Position numbers and translations under genes: made by a program. From positions 1 to 64,000 of the forward strand of contig NZ_JADEWX010000001.1 of assembly GCF_015207395.1 (NCBI RefSeq): a stretch of DNA of 64,000 bases, given 5' to 3'. Source of the stretch: Nodosilinea sp. LEGE 07088. GTDB taxonomy: Bacteria > Cyanobacteriota > Cyanobacteriia > Phormidesmidales > Phormidesmidaceae. Shown in pieces: positions 15,803-24,782 of this stretch. The notes under the pieces are model-generated. The model saw only the letters and a list, made by a program, of their open reading frames with translations. It searched no databases and had not been told where the DNA came from. Every line of letters starts with the position of its first letter. Position 1 is the first letter of the stretch.

Positions 15803-16447
15803 ATGACTAATCCATTACCTGACGAGGCGCAGGCGGATGCCACAGAAGTTGATCAGTTTCCAGTCCGTTTGAAACAGGCGGTTGGAGACAAGAGTATACG
15901 GGGCTTTGCTAGAGATTGTGGCTTTTCTGACACCGTGCTCCGCCAATATCTCAATGGCCAAAGCGAACCCACAAGACCGGCACTGCTCGCTATAGCACGC
16001 ACAGCCAAGGTCAGCGTTGAGTGGCTGGCAACCGGTCAACTTATTGCGGGGGCCAAAGACTCATCCAAAGCGTCAGCCGAAGATTACGTTTATAAGGATC
16101 CGCTGGCCTTTGAGACGGGCTGGCTCCGAGCAGAGTTCCCCAACGCCTTTGAAAATTTGCTGCTCACCCAAGTGGTCGATGAAAGCATGGAACCGACCCT
16201 TCAGCAGGGAGATTTAGCGCTGGTGGACACCAATGATCGTGACTTAGAAACCGTGAGTCACGGCATCTACCTGATCAAACTCGATAATCGGCTGCTCATC
16301 AAGCGCTTGCAGTATATAGCCGATGACACGCTCAGGGTGCTCAGTGATCACCCTGCCTATGAAGCCTTCTCAATTCAGCTATCTGAGACATCCAGCGGCC
16401 TCAACCTCATGGGGAAAGTGGTCTGGTTCGGGCGCAACCTATCCTAA
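15803..16447 (+). CDS. CI/LexA-type phage repressor (XRE + S24 peptidase)
   Basis: The 214-residue protein has an N-terminal XRE helix-turn-helix (SIRGFARDCGFSDTVLRQYLNGQ, residues ~32-54) and a C-terminal S24 autocleavage domain. The catalytic Ser lies in VVDESMEPTLQQGDLALVD and the general-base Lys in RLLIKRLQ; VLSDHP follows. Such repressors keep an element silent and self-cleave on DNA damage stimulated by RecA. No clear Ala-Gly cleavage site is read with confidence, though IAGAKDSS in the linker is a candidate. It is divergent from the Ner-like gene and convergent with the integrase. Confidence 0.85.
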   Translation: MTNPLPDEAQADATEVDQFPVRLKQAVGDKSIRGFARDCGFSDTVLRQYLNGQSEPTRPALLAIARTAKVSVEWLATGQLIAGAKDSSKASAEDYVYKDPLAFETGWLRAEFPNAFENLLLTQVVDESMEPTLQQGDLALVDTNDRDLETVSHGIYLIKLDNRLLIKRLQYIADDTLRVLSDHPAYEAFSIQLSETSSGLNLMGKVVWFGRNLS

Positions 16448-16463
16448 GACCTACGCTTGGTGC

Positions 16464-17579
16464 TTATATTTCTGGTAAGCGAGGGCGGCTGTTGACGTTA
16501 CCTGCATAATTTCGGTAAAGCGTCTGCACATCGTGTCCTGTTAACTGAGCTACTTCCACCGGATTCATACCTTTATCTAGGGCATGAGAAATCAAGGCAT
16601 GTCGGGTATTGTAAGGTCTTTGGTAATCAATACCTAACTTAGTTAAAATTTTCTGCCAGCCTCGTTGGGCAAAGTTTTTTGCATCGATAGGAGCTCCTTT
16701 TGGCCCCTTAAAAACCAAATCATTAGGATCACTATCAGCTCGTCTCAATCCCTGAAGCATTTTCTGCAACTTAGGTGTCAGGGTGATATACCGCGATCGA
16801 TTCGTTTTCGTAGCTTTCTGCTTGCCTTTGACTAAAGCCTCACCAATCCAAATGGTTGAGCAATCCTCAGAGATATGTTTCCAGCGTAGGCCCACGATCT
16901 CTCCAGTGTGGCAACCACTGCCAAAGCGAAACTCCACAAAATTGACGTAGTGGCGATAATAACGATTAGCTTTAAACGCCTCAACGATTGATTTGATTTC
17001 TGCCTCGGTGAAAGGCTTAGGCATTTGTTTTGGCGGAACCTTAATTCTTAAAGGCATATCTACCCAAGGATTAGACTCAACTAAAGCCTGCTCAATCCCC
17101 CACTCCCAGCACGCCTTCAAAAGGCCCAGGCGCTCTCGAATGACAACCTTGGATAAATCTTGAGAGTCATACCAGCTGGTGAATTTTTCGGCCTCGGCTA
17201 CGCTGACTTCAGCAACCGAACGAGTCTTAAAGAATTCCTCCAAATAATTCAGTAGTCCACGATATTTATCCAGGGTGGCCGAAACGACCGTCTTTGATTT
17301 GTGCTGGATGAATTTGTTGAATAGGCCGGTGACAGTCAGCTGACTGCGGTTAGGAAGCTGCAATTTATAGGCTCGAAGCGTTGGATCGAAATGCCCTGAC
17401 ATCATGTCGAGTTCGATTTGAGACGCCTTGGCCTCGGCCACTCTCCGATTCGTGACGGTGTCAGGGAGCCCGATAAACAGAAAATAGCGTTCCCCTTTGT
17501 AACGCCAGCCCAGACGCAACCGATCTCGGTCACTTGTCACTGAGACGGTGCCCTTCTTCGCTCTAGCAGCATTGGCCAT
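16464..17579 (-). CDS. Tyrosine recombinase (integrase), catalytic Arg I replaced
   Basis: I start at the ATG at 17579 (MANAARAKKGTVSV), with AGGG just upstream; an ATG at 17633 is possible. The N-terminal arm-type domain (DRLRLGWRYKGERYFLFIGL) and SAM-like core-binding domain precede the catalytic domain. There FRFGSGCHTGEIVGLRW stands where the family has G-x-R-x-(S/G)-E, so His replaces the first catalytic Arg (CAC for CGC). The rest looks intact: YNTRHALISHAL (box II Arg) and TGHDVQTLYRNYAG (His and nucleophile Tyr). Loss of Arg I usually abolishes recombination, so the element may be locked in place. A tRNA-like putative attachment site lies immediately upstream of the gene. Confidence 0.85.
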   Translation of the reverse strand: MANAARAKKGTVSVTSDRDRLRLGWRYKGERYFLFIGLPDTVTNRRVAEAKASQIELDMMSGHFDPTLRAYKLQLPNRSQLTVTGLFNKFIQHKSKTVVSATLDKYRGLLNYLEEFFKTRSVAEVSVAEAEKFTSWYDSQDLSKVVIRERLGLLKACWEWGIEQALVESNPWVDMPLRIKVPPKQMPKPFTEAEIKSIVEAFKANRYYRHYVNFVEFRFGSGCHTGEIVGLRWKHISEDCSTIWIGEALVKGKQKATKTNRSRYITLTPKLQKMLQGLRRADSDPNDLVFKGPKGAPIDAKNFAQRGWQKILTKLGIDYQRPYNTRHALISHALDKGMNPVEVAQLTGHDVQTLYRNYAGNVNSRPRLPEI

Positions 17580-17625
17580 GGTGAAAGCCCTACAGAGAAT
17601 GGCTCGAATGGATCGAGAAATCTTT

Positions 17626-17887
17626 CGATCCAATTTCGATCCAAATTCTAACCAAAATGGCCAAAAGTGGCATAACAGCGTCTAGCCCCAGGAACTCAGC
17701 AAGGCTCTGAATCACTTTGTTGATGGGCGATACAACCCTTGACCTATATAGGTTTGAGAGAATGGAGAATAGGAGATTCGAACTCCTGACCTCTGCGGTG
17801 CGATGGTAGGTATCTGAACTCTATAAGCTATGCCATTGAATGGTTGCAGTCTTTACAAAAAAGTCCTCGATCCATTTTCGATCCAAA
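17626..17887. repeat. Direct repeats around the putative attachment site
   Basis: CGATCCAATTTCGATCCAAA (17626-17645) and CGATCCATTTTCGATCCAAA (17868-17887) differ at one base and flank the tRNA-like remnant. Each contains two CGATCCA half-units 11 bp apart. They could be arm-type integrase sites or insertion duplications. Confidence 0.6.
17763..17834 (-). pseudogene. tRNA 3'-half remnant, putative attachment site
   Basis: On the minus strand the 3' end reads CAGGAGTTCGAATCTCC followed by TATTCTCCA: a perfect T-arm (AGGAG/CTCCT around TTCGAAT) and the 3' strand of an acceptor stem. The matching 5' strand GGAGAAT is absent and the D and anticodon arms are degenerate, so no intact tRNA is formed. 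Integrases of this family commonly use tRNA 3' ends, and the 3' end here points at the integrase gene. I found no second copy of the T-arm segment elsewhere in the window. Confidence 0.55.
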
Positions 17888-18092
17888 ATTACTCAATGCT
17901 AGCCAGAAACTCACCGCTGGAAGGCAGATCTTGAGGTAAATGCTCTTGCTTTATTGGATCCATAGTTTGCATTGGATGCGGTCTTTTCAGCTTGGTTTCC
18001 CCACCGAGATGAGTCATGGGGGAGAGGTTATCTCGCTCTCCGCTGATTGAGCTAGGGACAGGCATTGCTGAGCTTTAGGGCATTCCGATGTG

Positions 18093-18641
18093 ATGCCCAT
18101 GAACCGTCCTATTCGATTAACGAAACCCCCAAACGAAATCGTCACGGCGACAATCGGCTTGTTAACTCAGGAACAGGTCGGGCAAATCGATGACATCTGG
18201 GAGGGCATTCTACGGGAGACACAGCAGCCTGACGCCAGTTGGGACTGAGCCTATAAGTTACGTCTGGCTGTCAATGATGATCGCTATGAGGCCTACGGCA
18301 TCGAGTTTGAGGCGCTACTTCAAGGCGTCATCTTGCTCGAAACGCAATGGCACCGTTCCTGGTTGCCGCAACGGTTTCCTCTGGTCTATGTCGAATACTT
18401 AGCCTCTGCGCCGTGGAATCGCCGATTACTCGAAAATCCTCCTTATCTGATTGGAGTCGGACGGGCGCTCTTACTCTTTACCCGTCAGCGCAGTGTGGAG
18501 TTGGGTTACGGTGGTCGCGTCGGTCTACATGCGCTACCGGGCGCGGAAGCCTTCTATCGACGTTACGATATGCCGGACTACGGCTCCGACCCGGACAAAG
18601 ACGGATTGGTATACTTCGAGTACGCTGCATTAACGCTTTAA
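18093..18641 (+). pseudogene. Acetyltransferase-like (GNAT) gene with one in-frame TGA
   Basis: Ignoring one stop, the frame is open from 18093 to 18641, about 182 codons. It reads LTQEQVGQIDDIWEGILRET, then SWD, TGA at 18246-18248, then AYKLRLAVNDDRYEAYGIEF. The second half carries VYVEYLASAPWNR, GVGRALLLFTRQRSVELGY and GLHALPGAEAFYRRYDM, a GNAT-like acetyl-CoA-binding arrangement. Downstream translation could restart internally but would lack the N-terminus. A 15-bp gap separates it from the next gene, so the pair was probably an operon. Confidence 0.65.
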
Positions 18642-18656
18642 CTCATCCAATCGCTT

Positions 18657-19202
18657 ATGAATGATGCAATCCTGGCTGAGCAACTGAGAAAAACGGGCAA
18701 CCTGATGGACTTACTCAATGACGAGACTTGGGTTCGGGAAGCAGATGCCGATCACGCCAATGAGGAAGGGATGGTTGAGTCTGGACTGGGGCTACAGCCT
18801 TATGTGGACTTACTCAAAAATGCTTCGCCAGAAGCTCTGCAGCGACAGCGGTGGTATGTGCGAGTGCTATCCATCTTGTTACCAGAGCTGAAAGGGTGGT
18901 TAGAGTCGTGGCAGCTCGGGCGGAGTCTAGAGGCTGTCTACATGGAGGCGCAAAAATGCTTATACGATCATCTGAGGCATCTCACCTCTGAACAAACGGC
19001 CTGGGTTGAGGCGCTGTTGGCAGAGGGAGAGCAGGCGTTACCCAACGAACAGAAGGTGATTCGGGCTGAAGCGATCGCTATGCTCGCTCAGATGTTCACT
19101 ACAGAAGACTGGCAGGCGATCGCGAATGTTGCCTCTCAAACAATGGCGAAAGACATTCTACAGATGGGGCCAAAAGCAGCGGTTCCCACTCTCACTACCT
19201 AA
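18657..19202 (+). CDS. Hypothetical helical protein downstream of the GNAT remnant
   Basis: The 181-residue product begins MNDAILAEQLRKTGNLMDLLNDETW and is predicted by composition to be largely helical and acidic, with no signal peptide or membrane segment. I recognise no family or catalytic motif. It follows the GNAT remnant by 15 bp in the same direction, so the two may have been co-transcribed, perhaps as a modifier and its partner. Confidence 0.5.
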   Translation: MNDAILAEQLRKTGNLMDLLNDETWVREADADHANEEGMVESGLGLQPYVDLLKNASPEALQRQRWYVRVLSILLPELKGWLESWQLGRSLEAVYMEAQKCLYDHLRHLTSEQTAWVEALLAEGEQALPNEQKVIRAEAIAMLAQMFTTEDWQAIANVASQTMAKDILQMGPKAAVPTLTT

Positions 19203-19631
19203 ACCTAATCCATTCAACATGGTTGAGAACGTCTTGGTACTTTTATATCCTAGGTAAATGGAGTAAGGTGCGAATCTGCTTCGTCTCAAACGAAGTTCAG
19301 AAAATCTTCTAACCCTCTCTGCATCTCGATTATAGCGATTCTCAATAAACCGTCCTACCAACTACCTGCCAAACAAGACCTCACATACTCGCGTGAGCTC
19401 GGCTACCGTGTCCCTGAGGGGTATTCAAATTCGCCTTTCTGTGGCAGGTTCTATTCTCGTACCAAAATTATTGCTAGACAAAGTGAGCTTCAGTCAGTTT
19501 GACTCCAGATCAAGACAAAGAGTCCAGCGGCGTAGCGTACAGCGCCAGATTTCTTAGTACCGAGAACAGGGATACTCAGAAGCCTCTGGAAAAGTAGATG
19601 CACCAGCATGGTCGAGGCACTGACCTGGTCA
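19203..19631. other. Gene-poor gap
   Basis: No open frame with coding character, tRNA or repeat could be supported in this ~430 bp stretch. It separates the decayed mobile region from the cell-wall genes. Confidence 0.4.
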
Positions 19632-21395
19632 TCACTGCATCTCGATAGAGCGACTCGGAGATACTCCCTGGAGCACCAACAGCGACTCCATCACCCGTTT
19701 AACCAACGGAGCTGCTACTGTTGAACCGTAGGCGTTCTCGCCAGTGGGCTCATCAATGACCGCTAATACCACATAGCGGGGAGCTTCTACGGGCGCGATG
19801 CCGACGAAGCTAGTGATACGGGCAGAACTATAACCCGTTGAGTTGTTAACTTTTTGGGCTGTGCCCGTTTTGCCAGCAACCCGGTATCCCTCAATTTGGG
19901 CAGGCTTACCGGTTCCCTCAGCGACCACCGCCTCCATCATGGCAAGCACCTGTTGGGTGGTTTGGGGAGAAAAGACGGCTTTAGGATCAGCGTGTTTGGT
20001 CTGCCACAAATAGGTACCGTTTTTTGCCACCATACCCTCGACAATGTGAGGCGTTACCAGGTTGCCACCATTGGCTAAGGTGGCCAGCAGTTGCAGCATT
20101 TTTACCGGTGTCAGCGCAAACCCTTGACCAAATGAAGTAGTGGCCGTTTCGACCTGACTGTTGATGAATTTGGCTCGGGGTTTCATTTGCCCAGAGGCTT
20201 CCGATGGCAAGTCGATTTCTGTAGGCTGCCCTAGGGTCAGGCGTTCTAGCCAGTTGAAATAGTTGGAGACGGCCATTTTTTGCATGATCTGCACCATGCC
20301 TACATTGCTGGAATATTTGAGGATATCGGTAATTGAAATGGGGCCTCGGGCACCGACCTCGCTGTAGTCGCTGTTTTTGATCAACCACTTACCAAACTGT
20401 ATGCGCCCGCTGTCATTAATTACGTCATCAGGGGAAATTACTTGATCTTCTAGGGCGATCGCAACATTGATCGGCTTAAAGGTCGAGCCGGGTTCGTAGG
20501 TATCGCTCACTGGCCAAGTACGAAAGGCGCTGATGTCGGCTTCGTAGTAGCGATTGGGGTCATAGGTGGGCACGCTGGCCAGGGTTAAGATTTCTCCAGT
20601 AGGGGCGTCCATCACCATGACAGTGCCTCGCTGGGCGTCATAGGCCTGGACCACCGCCTCTAGTTCTTGCTGGGCAATTCGCTGCAGGCGACTGTCAAGG
20701 GTCAGGCGCAGGCTTGCGTTCGGGGATGCCCCACCCGCTAACGACGGCACTGCTGGATCGACCGATGGGGGCGCAGCGATCGCGAGTTGTTCGGCGTAGG
20801 CCATCTCTAACCCGGCCTGGGGTTTCCCATCGAGATTGATGAACCCTACGATTGGGGCAAAGAGTTCCTGCTGGGGGTAAAACCGCTGTTGCTGAGGCAC
20901 CAACTCTAAGCCGTCAATGCGTAACGTCCGAATGCGATCGCCCACCGCTTCTGACAGTTGACCCGGAAACCGAATACCAGTGGGTTGCTGGTTAAGTAGA
21001 TTCAAGAGTTCATTCTGTGGCATAGCCACCACAGGGGATAGTGCCTCGGTTACCTCGGTGACAGACTGCTTAAACAGCTTGGGATGCATGTAAAGGGTAT
21101 AGGCAACTTGGTCGGTAGCCAACACGCCACCAAGACGATCGACAATTGGGTAACGAGCTTGGCGAATCAGCGTCGGCAGTGTTCGCTGCTGTTCGGCTAG
21201 AGCGCTCAGGGTCTTCCCTTGCAGCAGTTGTAAGTAGACTAGCCGCCCGCCAATCCCGACTAAGGCCAGCATCAACAGCAGCCAGACGACAACGACCCGC
21301 CGCCAGGTCACCACCTGGATTTTGACGGCCAACAGTTGACGTTGCTGAGCTAGTCTCTGGTTGCGCCGAGCAGAAGCACGAGGAGGGGTGGCCAT
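19632..21395 (-). CDS. ftsI: Penicillin-binding protein FtsI (class B, septal transpeptidase)
   Basis: FtsI cross-links septal peptidoglycan together with FtsW. The 587-residue protein has one N-terminal membrane helix (VVVVWLLLMLALVGIGGRLVYL), a pedestal domain (RQARYPIVDRLGGVLATD) and a transpeptidase domain. All three active-site motifs are visible: STFK in YEPGSTFKPINVA, SSN in KYSSNVGM, and KTG in AGKTGTAQK. Length is normal. An M23 peptidase gene follows upstream on the same strand. Finding ftsI beside plasmid-type genes raises the possibility that this stretch is chromosomal or a second copy. Confidence 0.92.
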   Translation of the reverse strand: MATPPRASARRNQRLAQQRQLLAVKIQVVTWRRVVVVWLLLMLALVGIGGRLVYLQLLQGKTLSALAEQQRTLPTLIRQARYPIVDRLGGVLATDQVAYTLYMHPKLFKQSVTEVTEALSPVVAMPQNELLNLLNQQPTGIRFPGQLSEAVGDRIRTLRIDGLELVPQQQRFYPQQELFAPIVGFINLDGKPQAGLEMAYAEQLAIAAPPSVDPAVPSLAGGASPNASLRLTLDSRLQRIAQQELEAVVQAYDAQRGTVMVMDAPTGEILTLASVPTYDPNRYYEADISAFRTWPVSDTYEPGSTFKPINVAIALEDQVISPDDVINDSGRIQFGKWLIKNSDYSEVGARGPISITDILKYSSNVGMVQIMQKMAVSNYFNWLERLTLGQPTEIDLPSEASGQMKPRAKFINSQVETATTSFGQGFALTPVKMLQLLATLANGGNLVTPHIVEGMVAKNGTYLWQTKHADPKAVFSPQTTQQVLAMMEAVVAEGTGKPAQIEGYRVAGKTGTAQKVNNSTGYSSARITSFVGIAPVEAPRYVVLAVIDEPTGENAYGSTVAAPLVKRVMESLLVLQGVSPSRSIEMQ

Positions 21396-21449
21396 CGCTG
21401 CAAAGGGGAGAAAGGGCTTTTGGACATGACAGATGCTGTAGCTAAAGCA

Positions 21450-22661
21450 CTAACTAGCGTTTGGCTGGGCCGGGCGGAAGGGATAGTTGGCGGGAGACTC
21501 TGCAGCACTGGCTCCACTAGCGAAATCTGATCCCAATGCCTGCAAGGGGTTGTTGATAACATTGAGGAGGTCAGCAATGCCATCGTCCAAGATATCTCTG
21601 GCATCTGCTGCTGCCCAGCCCTGACTGGTTAGCTGGCGGATTTCAAAATGCAGGTTGGGGCCGGTCGCCGTGCCGGTGCTGCCCACCAGACCAACAACCT
21701 CCCCCTGCTCAACCCATTCTCCGGCTTGCACAGCCAGCTTAGACAAATGGGCATAGCGAGATTCCAAATCCCCATCATCGTGGCGCAGAATTACCATTAG
21801 GCCATAGCCGCCAAGGTGATCGGCCACCGCAACCTTGCCTGAGCGGGTCGCTAATACAGGGGTGCCAGCAGGAGACCCCAAGTCGGTGCCAGAGTGAAAC
21901 CGCCAGTTTTGATGAACAGGATGCATCCGCCAGCCGAACAGCGAGGTGATCGGGGCTGGAATAGATAGGGGGAAAACATATTCCTGATTGCCGCGCCGGA
22001 GGATGTTTAAGGGCCGCAGCTTTTCATTTAACTGAGCTCGGCTAACGATGGTGGTGTCGCCTAAGCTAACGCCGCGCGAGCTGATAGAAACAGGCCCCAC
22101 TTGAATGCCATCGCCACTATCCGCAGGTGGGCTGGTAGAGTCGGGGGCGGTGGCTTGACAGGAAGACTGGGGAGGGGTTTGCGATCCTGCTACGGTGATT
22201 TGACAGCCCGTTGCTCGTTCTGCAAACACGAGATTAGGAGAAGCCCCTGGAGCCGCTGTCGCCCCAAGGCTGTAGTCAGTTGGGTCAATAAAGACGCTAT
22301 TATACCCAGTCGGAGCAGGGGCACTAGCAGGCAATTGATTGGGTACAGTCCGTTCGGATATCTGAGCAGGTGCGCTAACGCTCGCACTGGGCAACGCTTC
22401 TACCGGACTCTGTATTGAAGCGGGGGCTGAAGATTGGGGTACGCTTTCGACTCCAGACGGACTGGCTGCGACAGGGAGCAACGCCTCTGCTGGAATGGGG
22501 GCGGGTGGGTCTATGTCGGTTGTGGCCAGGACCGGTACAACCGCCAACCCGCTGCCCAACCCACCCACAAGCAGGACGACACGCCCTAGCTCTACCAGCC
22601 GCCTAGAGTAGCTGTACCCCAAGAACGGGTTGAATTCTCTTTTGCTACTGTCAGTCGCCAT
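21450..22661 (-). CDS. M23 peptidase (LytM-type), secreted or membrane-anchored
   Basis: The 403-residue protein has an N-terminal membrane helix (VVLLVGGLGSGLAVVPVLA), a long Pro/Ala/Ser-rich linker and a C-terminal M23 domain. Zinc ligands are evident in RFHSGTDLGSPAGTPV (H..D) and LHFEIRQ (H), with YAHLSKL supplying the other His. Such enzymes cut peptidoglycan cross-bridges or activate amidases. It lies 55 bp upstream of ftsI in the same direction, consistent with a shared role in division or wall remodelling. Confidence 0.88.
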   Translation of the reverse strand: MATDSSKREFNPFLGYSYSRRLVELGRVVLLVGGLGSGLAVVPVLATTDIDPPAPIPAEALLPVAASPSGVESVPQSSAPASIQSPVEALPSASVSAPAQISERTVPNQLPASAPAPTGYNSVFIDPTDYSLGATAAPGASPNLVFAERATGCQITVAGSQTPPQSSCQATAPDSTSPPADSGDGIQVGPVSISSRGVSLGDTTIVSRAQLNEKLRPLNILRRGNQEYVFPLSIPAPITSLFGWRMHPVHQNWRFHSGTDLGSPAGTPVLATRSGKVAVADHLGGYGLMVILRHDDGDLESRYAHLSKLAVQAGEWVEQGEVVGLVGSTGTATGPNLHFEIRQLTSQGWAAADARDILDDGIADLLNVINNPLQALGSDFASGASAAESPANYPFRPAQPNAS

Positions 22662-22739
22662 GGTTAAACGTTCCGTAGTACAGCAATGTCGTTATCGGCA
22701 GAGTTTGTGGAAAGTGCAGTCTGTTTACATTGTGGCAAG

Positions 22740-23843
22740 CTACGACGATTGGAGTTTTTGCAGCAGCTGATCCACAATCTGGGCGTCTTCACTGTTTTCT
22801 TGCTCCAGGAGTAACGTCTTTGCCCGTTGCAGCGCCTCGATCGCCTCTGCTCGGCGGCCCCGCGCCTCTAGCGCAACGCCTAGATGGTAGTAACCAGGGG
22901 CATGATCGGGATCTAGTTCGAGCACCTCGCGATGGGCGACAATGGTCATCAGTACCTCTTGCTGCTCGAAGTAGAGATCGGCGATCGCATCGTGGGCAAT
23001 CACCGAGTCGGGCTGAAGCCGGGCCGCCTGCTGATAGCTTTCTAGAGCGGCGTCTAGGTTTCCTTGTTGCCAGAGCAGGTAGCCAATCTGCATGCGAATA
23101 TCGGCGTTGCGGGGCTCTTCTGCCGCTGCTGTTCTAAACGCGGTTAGCGCCGAGGCCATATCCCCTGCTTTGAGGTGGGCAATGCCCAGGTTCATCTGAA
23201 TTTGGCTGGCCTGGGGGGCCAGAGCAGCGGCTCGTTCTAAAGCCGCGATCGCGGCATCGGTATTGCCCTGCTGGAGCAAAATCAGGCCGATAGATTCGGC
23301 GGCTTGTAGGTTGTTAGAGTCTTGCTGCAAAAGCTTGGTGTAGATCGCCAGAGCCTCTTCAAAGGCTGCGGTTTGAAACAGCGCCGCGCCTAGCCCCTGT
23401 CGAGCCGCCCGGTTATCGGGCTGCAATCGCAGGATTTGTCGGTAGGCGTTGCTCGCTGCCTCGTACTCGCCCATACTGCTGTGGGCATAGGCCAAGCCGA
23501 AATAAAAGGCCAGATTGTCAGACTCTAGCTCGATGGCGGATTGAAAGGCGGCGATCGCGGCTTGAAAGTTGCCCTGGCGAGACTGGAGGTAGCCAATAGC
23601 TGAGAAGATTTTGGCATTATCTCCATCCAAGCTAACCGCGTGCTGGTAGCGAGCTAGCGCTTCAACCAGATCACCAGCTTCGACCAGTTCTTCTCCTGAC
23701 TCTAGCAAGTCAACGAGTTCGTCGAGCTGGGCCTGCTCGCTCAACGCTTGGTCAGCGCTATGGGCACCTACTGGGGAAGCCACTGCTAGCAGTCCTCCCA
23801 TCGCCACACCGACTAGGCTGACTATTTTAGCTGTACGTCTCAA
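22740..23843 (-). CDS. Secreted TPR-repeat protein
   Basis: I start at a TTG at 23843 because AAAGGAGA lies just upstream; a longer start would overlap the VKOR gene. The resulting 367-residue protein begins with a signal peptide (MRRTAKIVSLVGVAMGGLLA... ASPVGA) and carries about eight tetratricopeptide repeats, e.g. AKIFSAIGYLQSRQGNFQAA, LAFYFGLAYAHSSMGEYEAA and ADIRMQIGYLLWQQGNLDAA. TPR domains mediate protein-protein contacts; a periplasmic location is inferred. It directly follows the VKOR-thioredoxin gene and is probably co-transcribed. Confidence 0.85.
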   Translation of the reverse strand: MRRTAKIVSLVGVAMGGLLAVASPVGAHSADQALSEQAQLDELVDLLESGEELVEAGDLVEALARYQHAVSLDGDNAKIFSAIGYLQSRQGNFQAAIAAFQSAIELESDNLAFYFGLAYAHSSMGEYEAASNAYRQILRLQPDNRAARQGLGAALFQTAAFEEALAIYTKLLQQDSNNLQAAESIGLILLQQGNTDAAIAALERAAALAPQASQIQMNLGIAHLKAGDMASALTAFRTAAAEEPRNADIRMQIGYLLWQQGNLDAALESYQQAARLQPDSVIAHDAIADLYFEQQEVLMTIVAHREVLELDPDHAPGYYHLGVALEARGRRAEAIEALQRAKTLLLEQENSEDAQIVDQLLQKLQSS

Positions 23844-23859
23844 GGGGTTCTCCTTTGCG

Positions 23860-24780
23860 CTAAATCGAATTTTGAAAGGTGGTGGGGCCGGTATAGCCCG
23901 AGAGCTGGGCGAGTTCCTCCAGGGTTTGCGTCCCCGATAGGCGTTCACCGTTAATTTCCCAGGTGGGATAGCCGGTAATGCCAGCTTCCTGGCACTCGGG
24001 GGTTTGCTCTTGCCCCTCGGGGGTAGCGCACTCTACGTAGGGTATGACCTGGCTAGCTTCCTGGCCAAAAAGCTGCTTTTGGTCGTGGCAGTGGGGGCAC
24101 CACCAGGCTCCGTAGAAAATAGCGCCTGTATCGGCCAAGTGCTGAGCCAGGGCCATTTCAGCCGGGCCAGACTGGGTGGTAATGGCAGGCCCCAGCTGGT
24201 CGCCCGAACCTTCAGCAGTGACTGGGTTATTGACATTGGCATAGACGCCTAGGGTACCTACCACCACCAGAAATGCTGTAATGCTACCGATGAAGAAGGG
24301 TTGAGATAGATCAGACCAATTTTGGCCGATGAGGGCAAGCAAAAACAGGCTGGTTGATAGCAGCGCCGACCCGACGCAGTAGAGGCAAACGGCCTTGATT
24401 TCTGCGGTGAGCAGATACATCAGGTAGCCGCTAAAGACCATCATGGCGGTGCCGCCGATTAGCAGCAGGGGTTGGGTCAGGCGAGTAAATTTCTCTCTGA
24501 GGTCTTTTTGCTCAGCCCCGTTGACCAGCAGGGGAGCGATCGCGATGACCGCCATGCCTACGTAGGCCAAAAAGCCAAACAGGGCCAGCGGCTGGCCAAA
24601 TACCGTGGCATAGGGGCTAGAGAGCACGATATCACAGCCCCTAGTAGGGCAGGCCGTGGCGCTACCCGTGAGTTTATTGATCGTTAAGTAAGCGGTGACG
24701 ACAGCGCCAACCGCTGCTAACCCCGCCATCAGGGGGCGGGCATAGCGATGAATCCAGGGAGTAGCTTGTTTACGCGGCAT
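23860..24780 (-). CDS. VKOR-thioredoxin fusion (disulfide-bond formation)
   Basis: Cyanobacterial VKOR homologues pass electrons from new disulfides to quinone. The 306-residue protein has four to five membrane helices with the loop CPTRGCDIVLSS, the active CxxC in VCLYCVG, and after residue ~205 a thioredoxin-like domain with AWWCPHCHDQKQLFG and a cis-Pro motif GYPTWEI. Both redox centres and the extra CATPEGQEQTPEC pair are present, so it should be active. Its start lies 2 bp from the end of the upstream transporter gene, indicating one operon. Confidence 0.9.
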   Translation of the reverse strand: MPRKQATPWIHRYARPLMAGLAAVGAVVTAYLTINKLTGSATACPTRGCDIVLSSPYATVFGQPLALFGFLAYVGMAVIAIAPLLVNGAEQKDLREKFTRLTQPLLLIGGTAMMVFSGYLMYLLTAEIKAVCLYCVGSALLSTSLFLLALIGQNWSDLSQPFFIGSITAFLVVVGTLGVYANVNNPVTAEGSGDQLGPAITTQSGPAEMALAQHLADTGAIFYGAWWCPHCHDQKQLFGQEASQVIPYVECATPEGQEQTPECQEAGITGYPTWEINGERLSGTQTLEELAQLSGYTGPTTFQNSI

Positions 24781-24782
24781 GA

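Noticed and set aside
19158-19361. Minus-strand frame of 67 residues in the 19.2 kb gap
   Set aside because: No ribosome-binding site or recognisable motif; overlaps the end of a better-supported gene.
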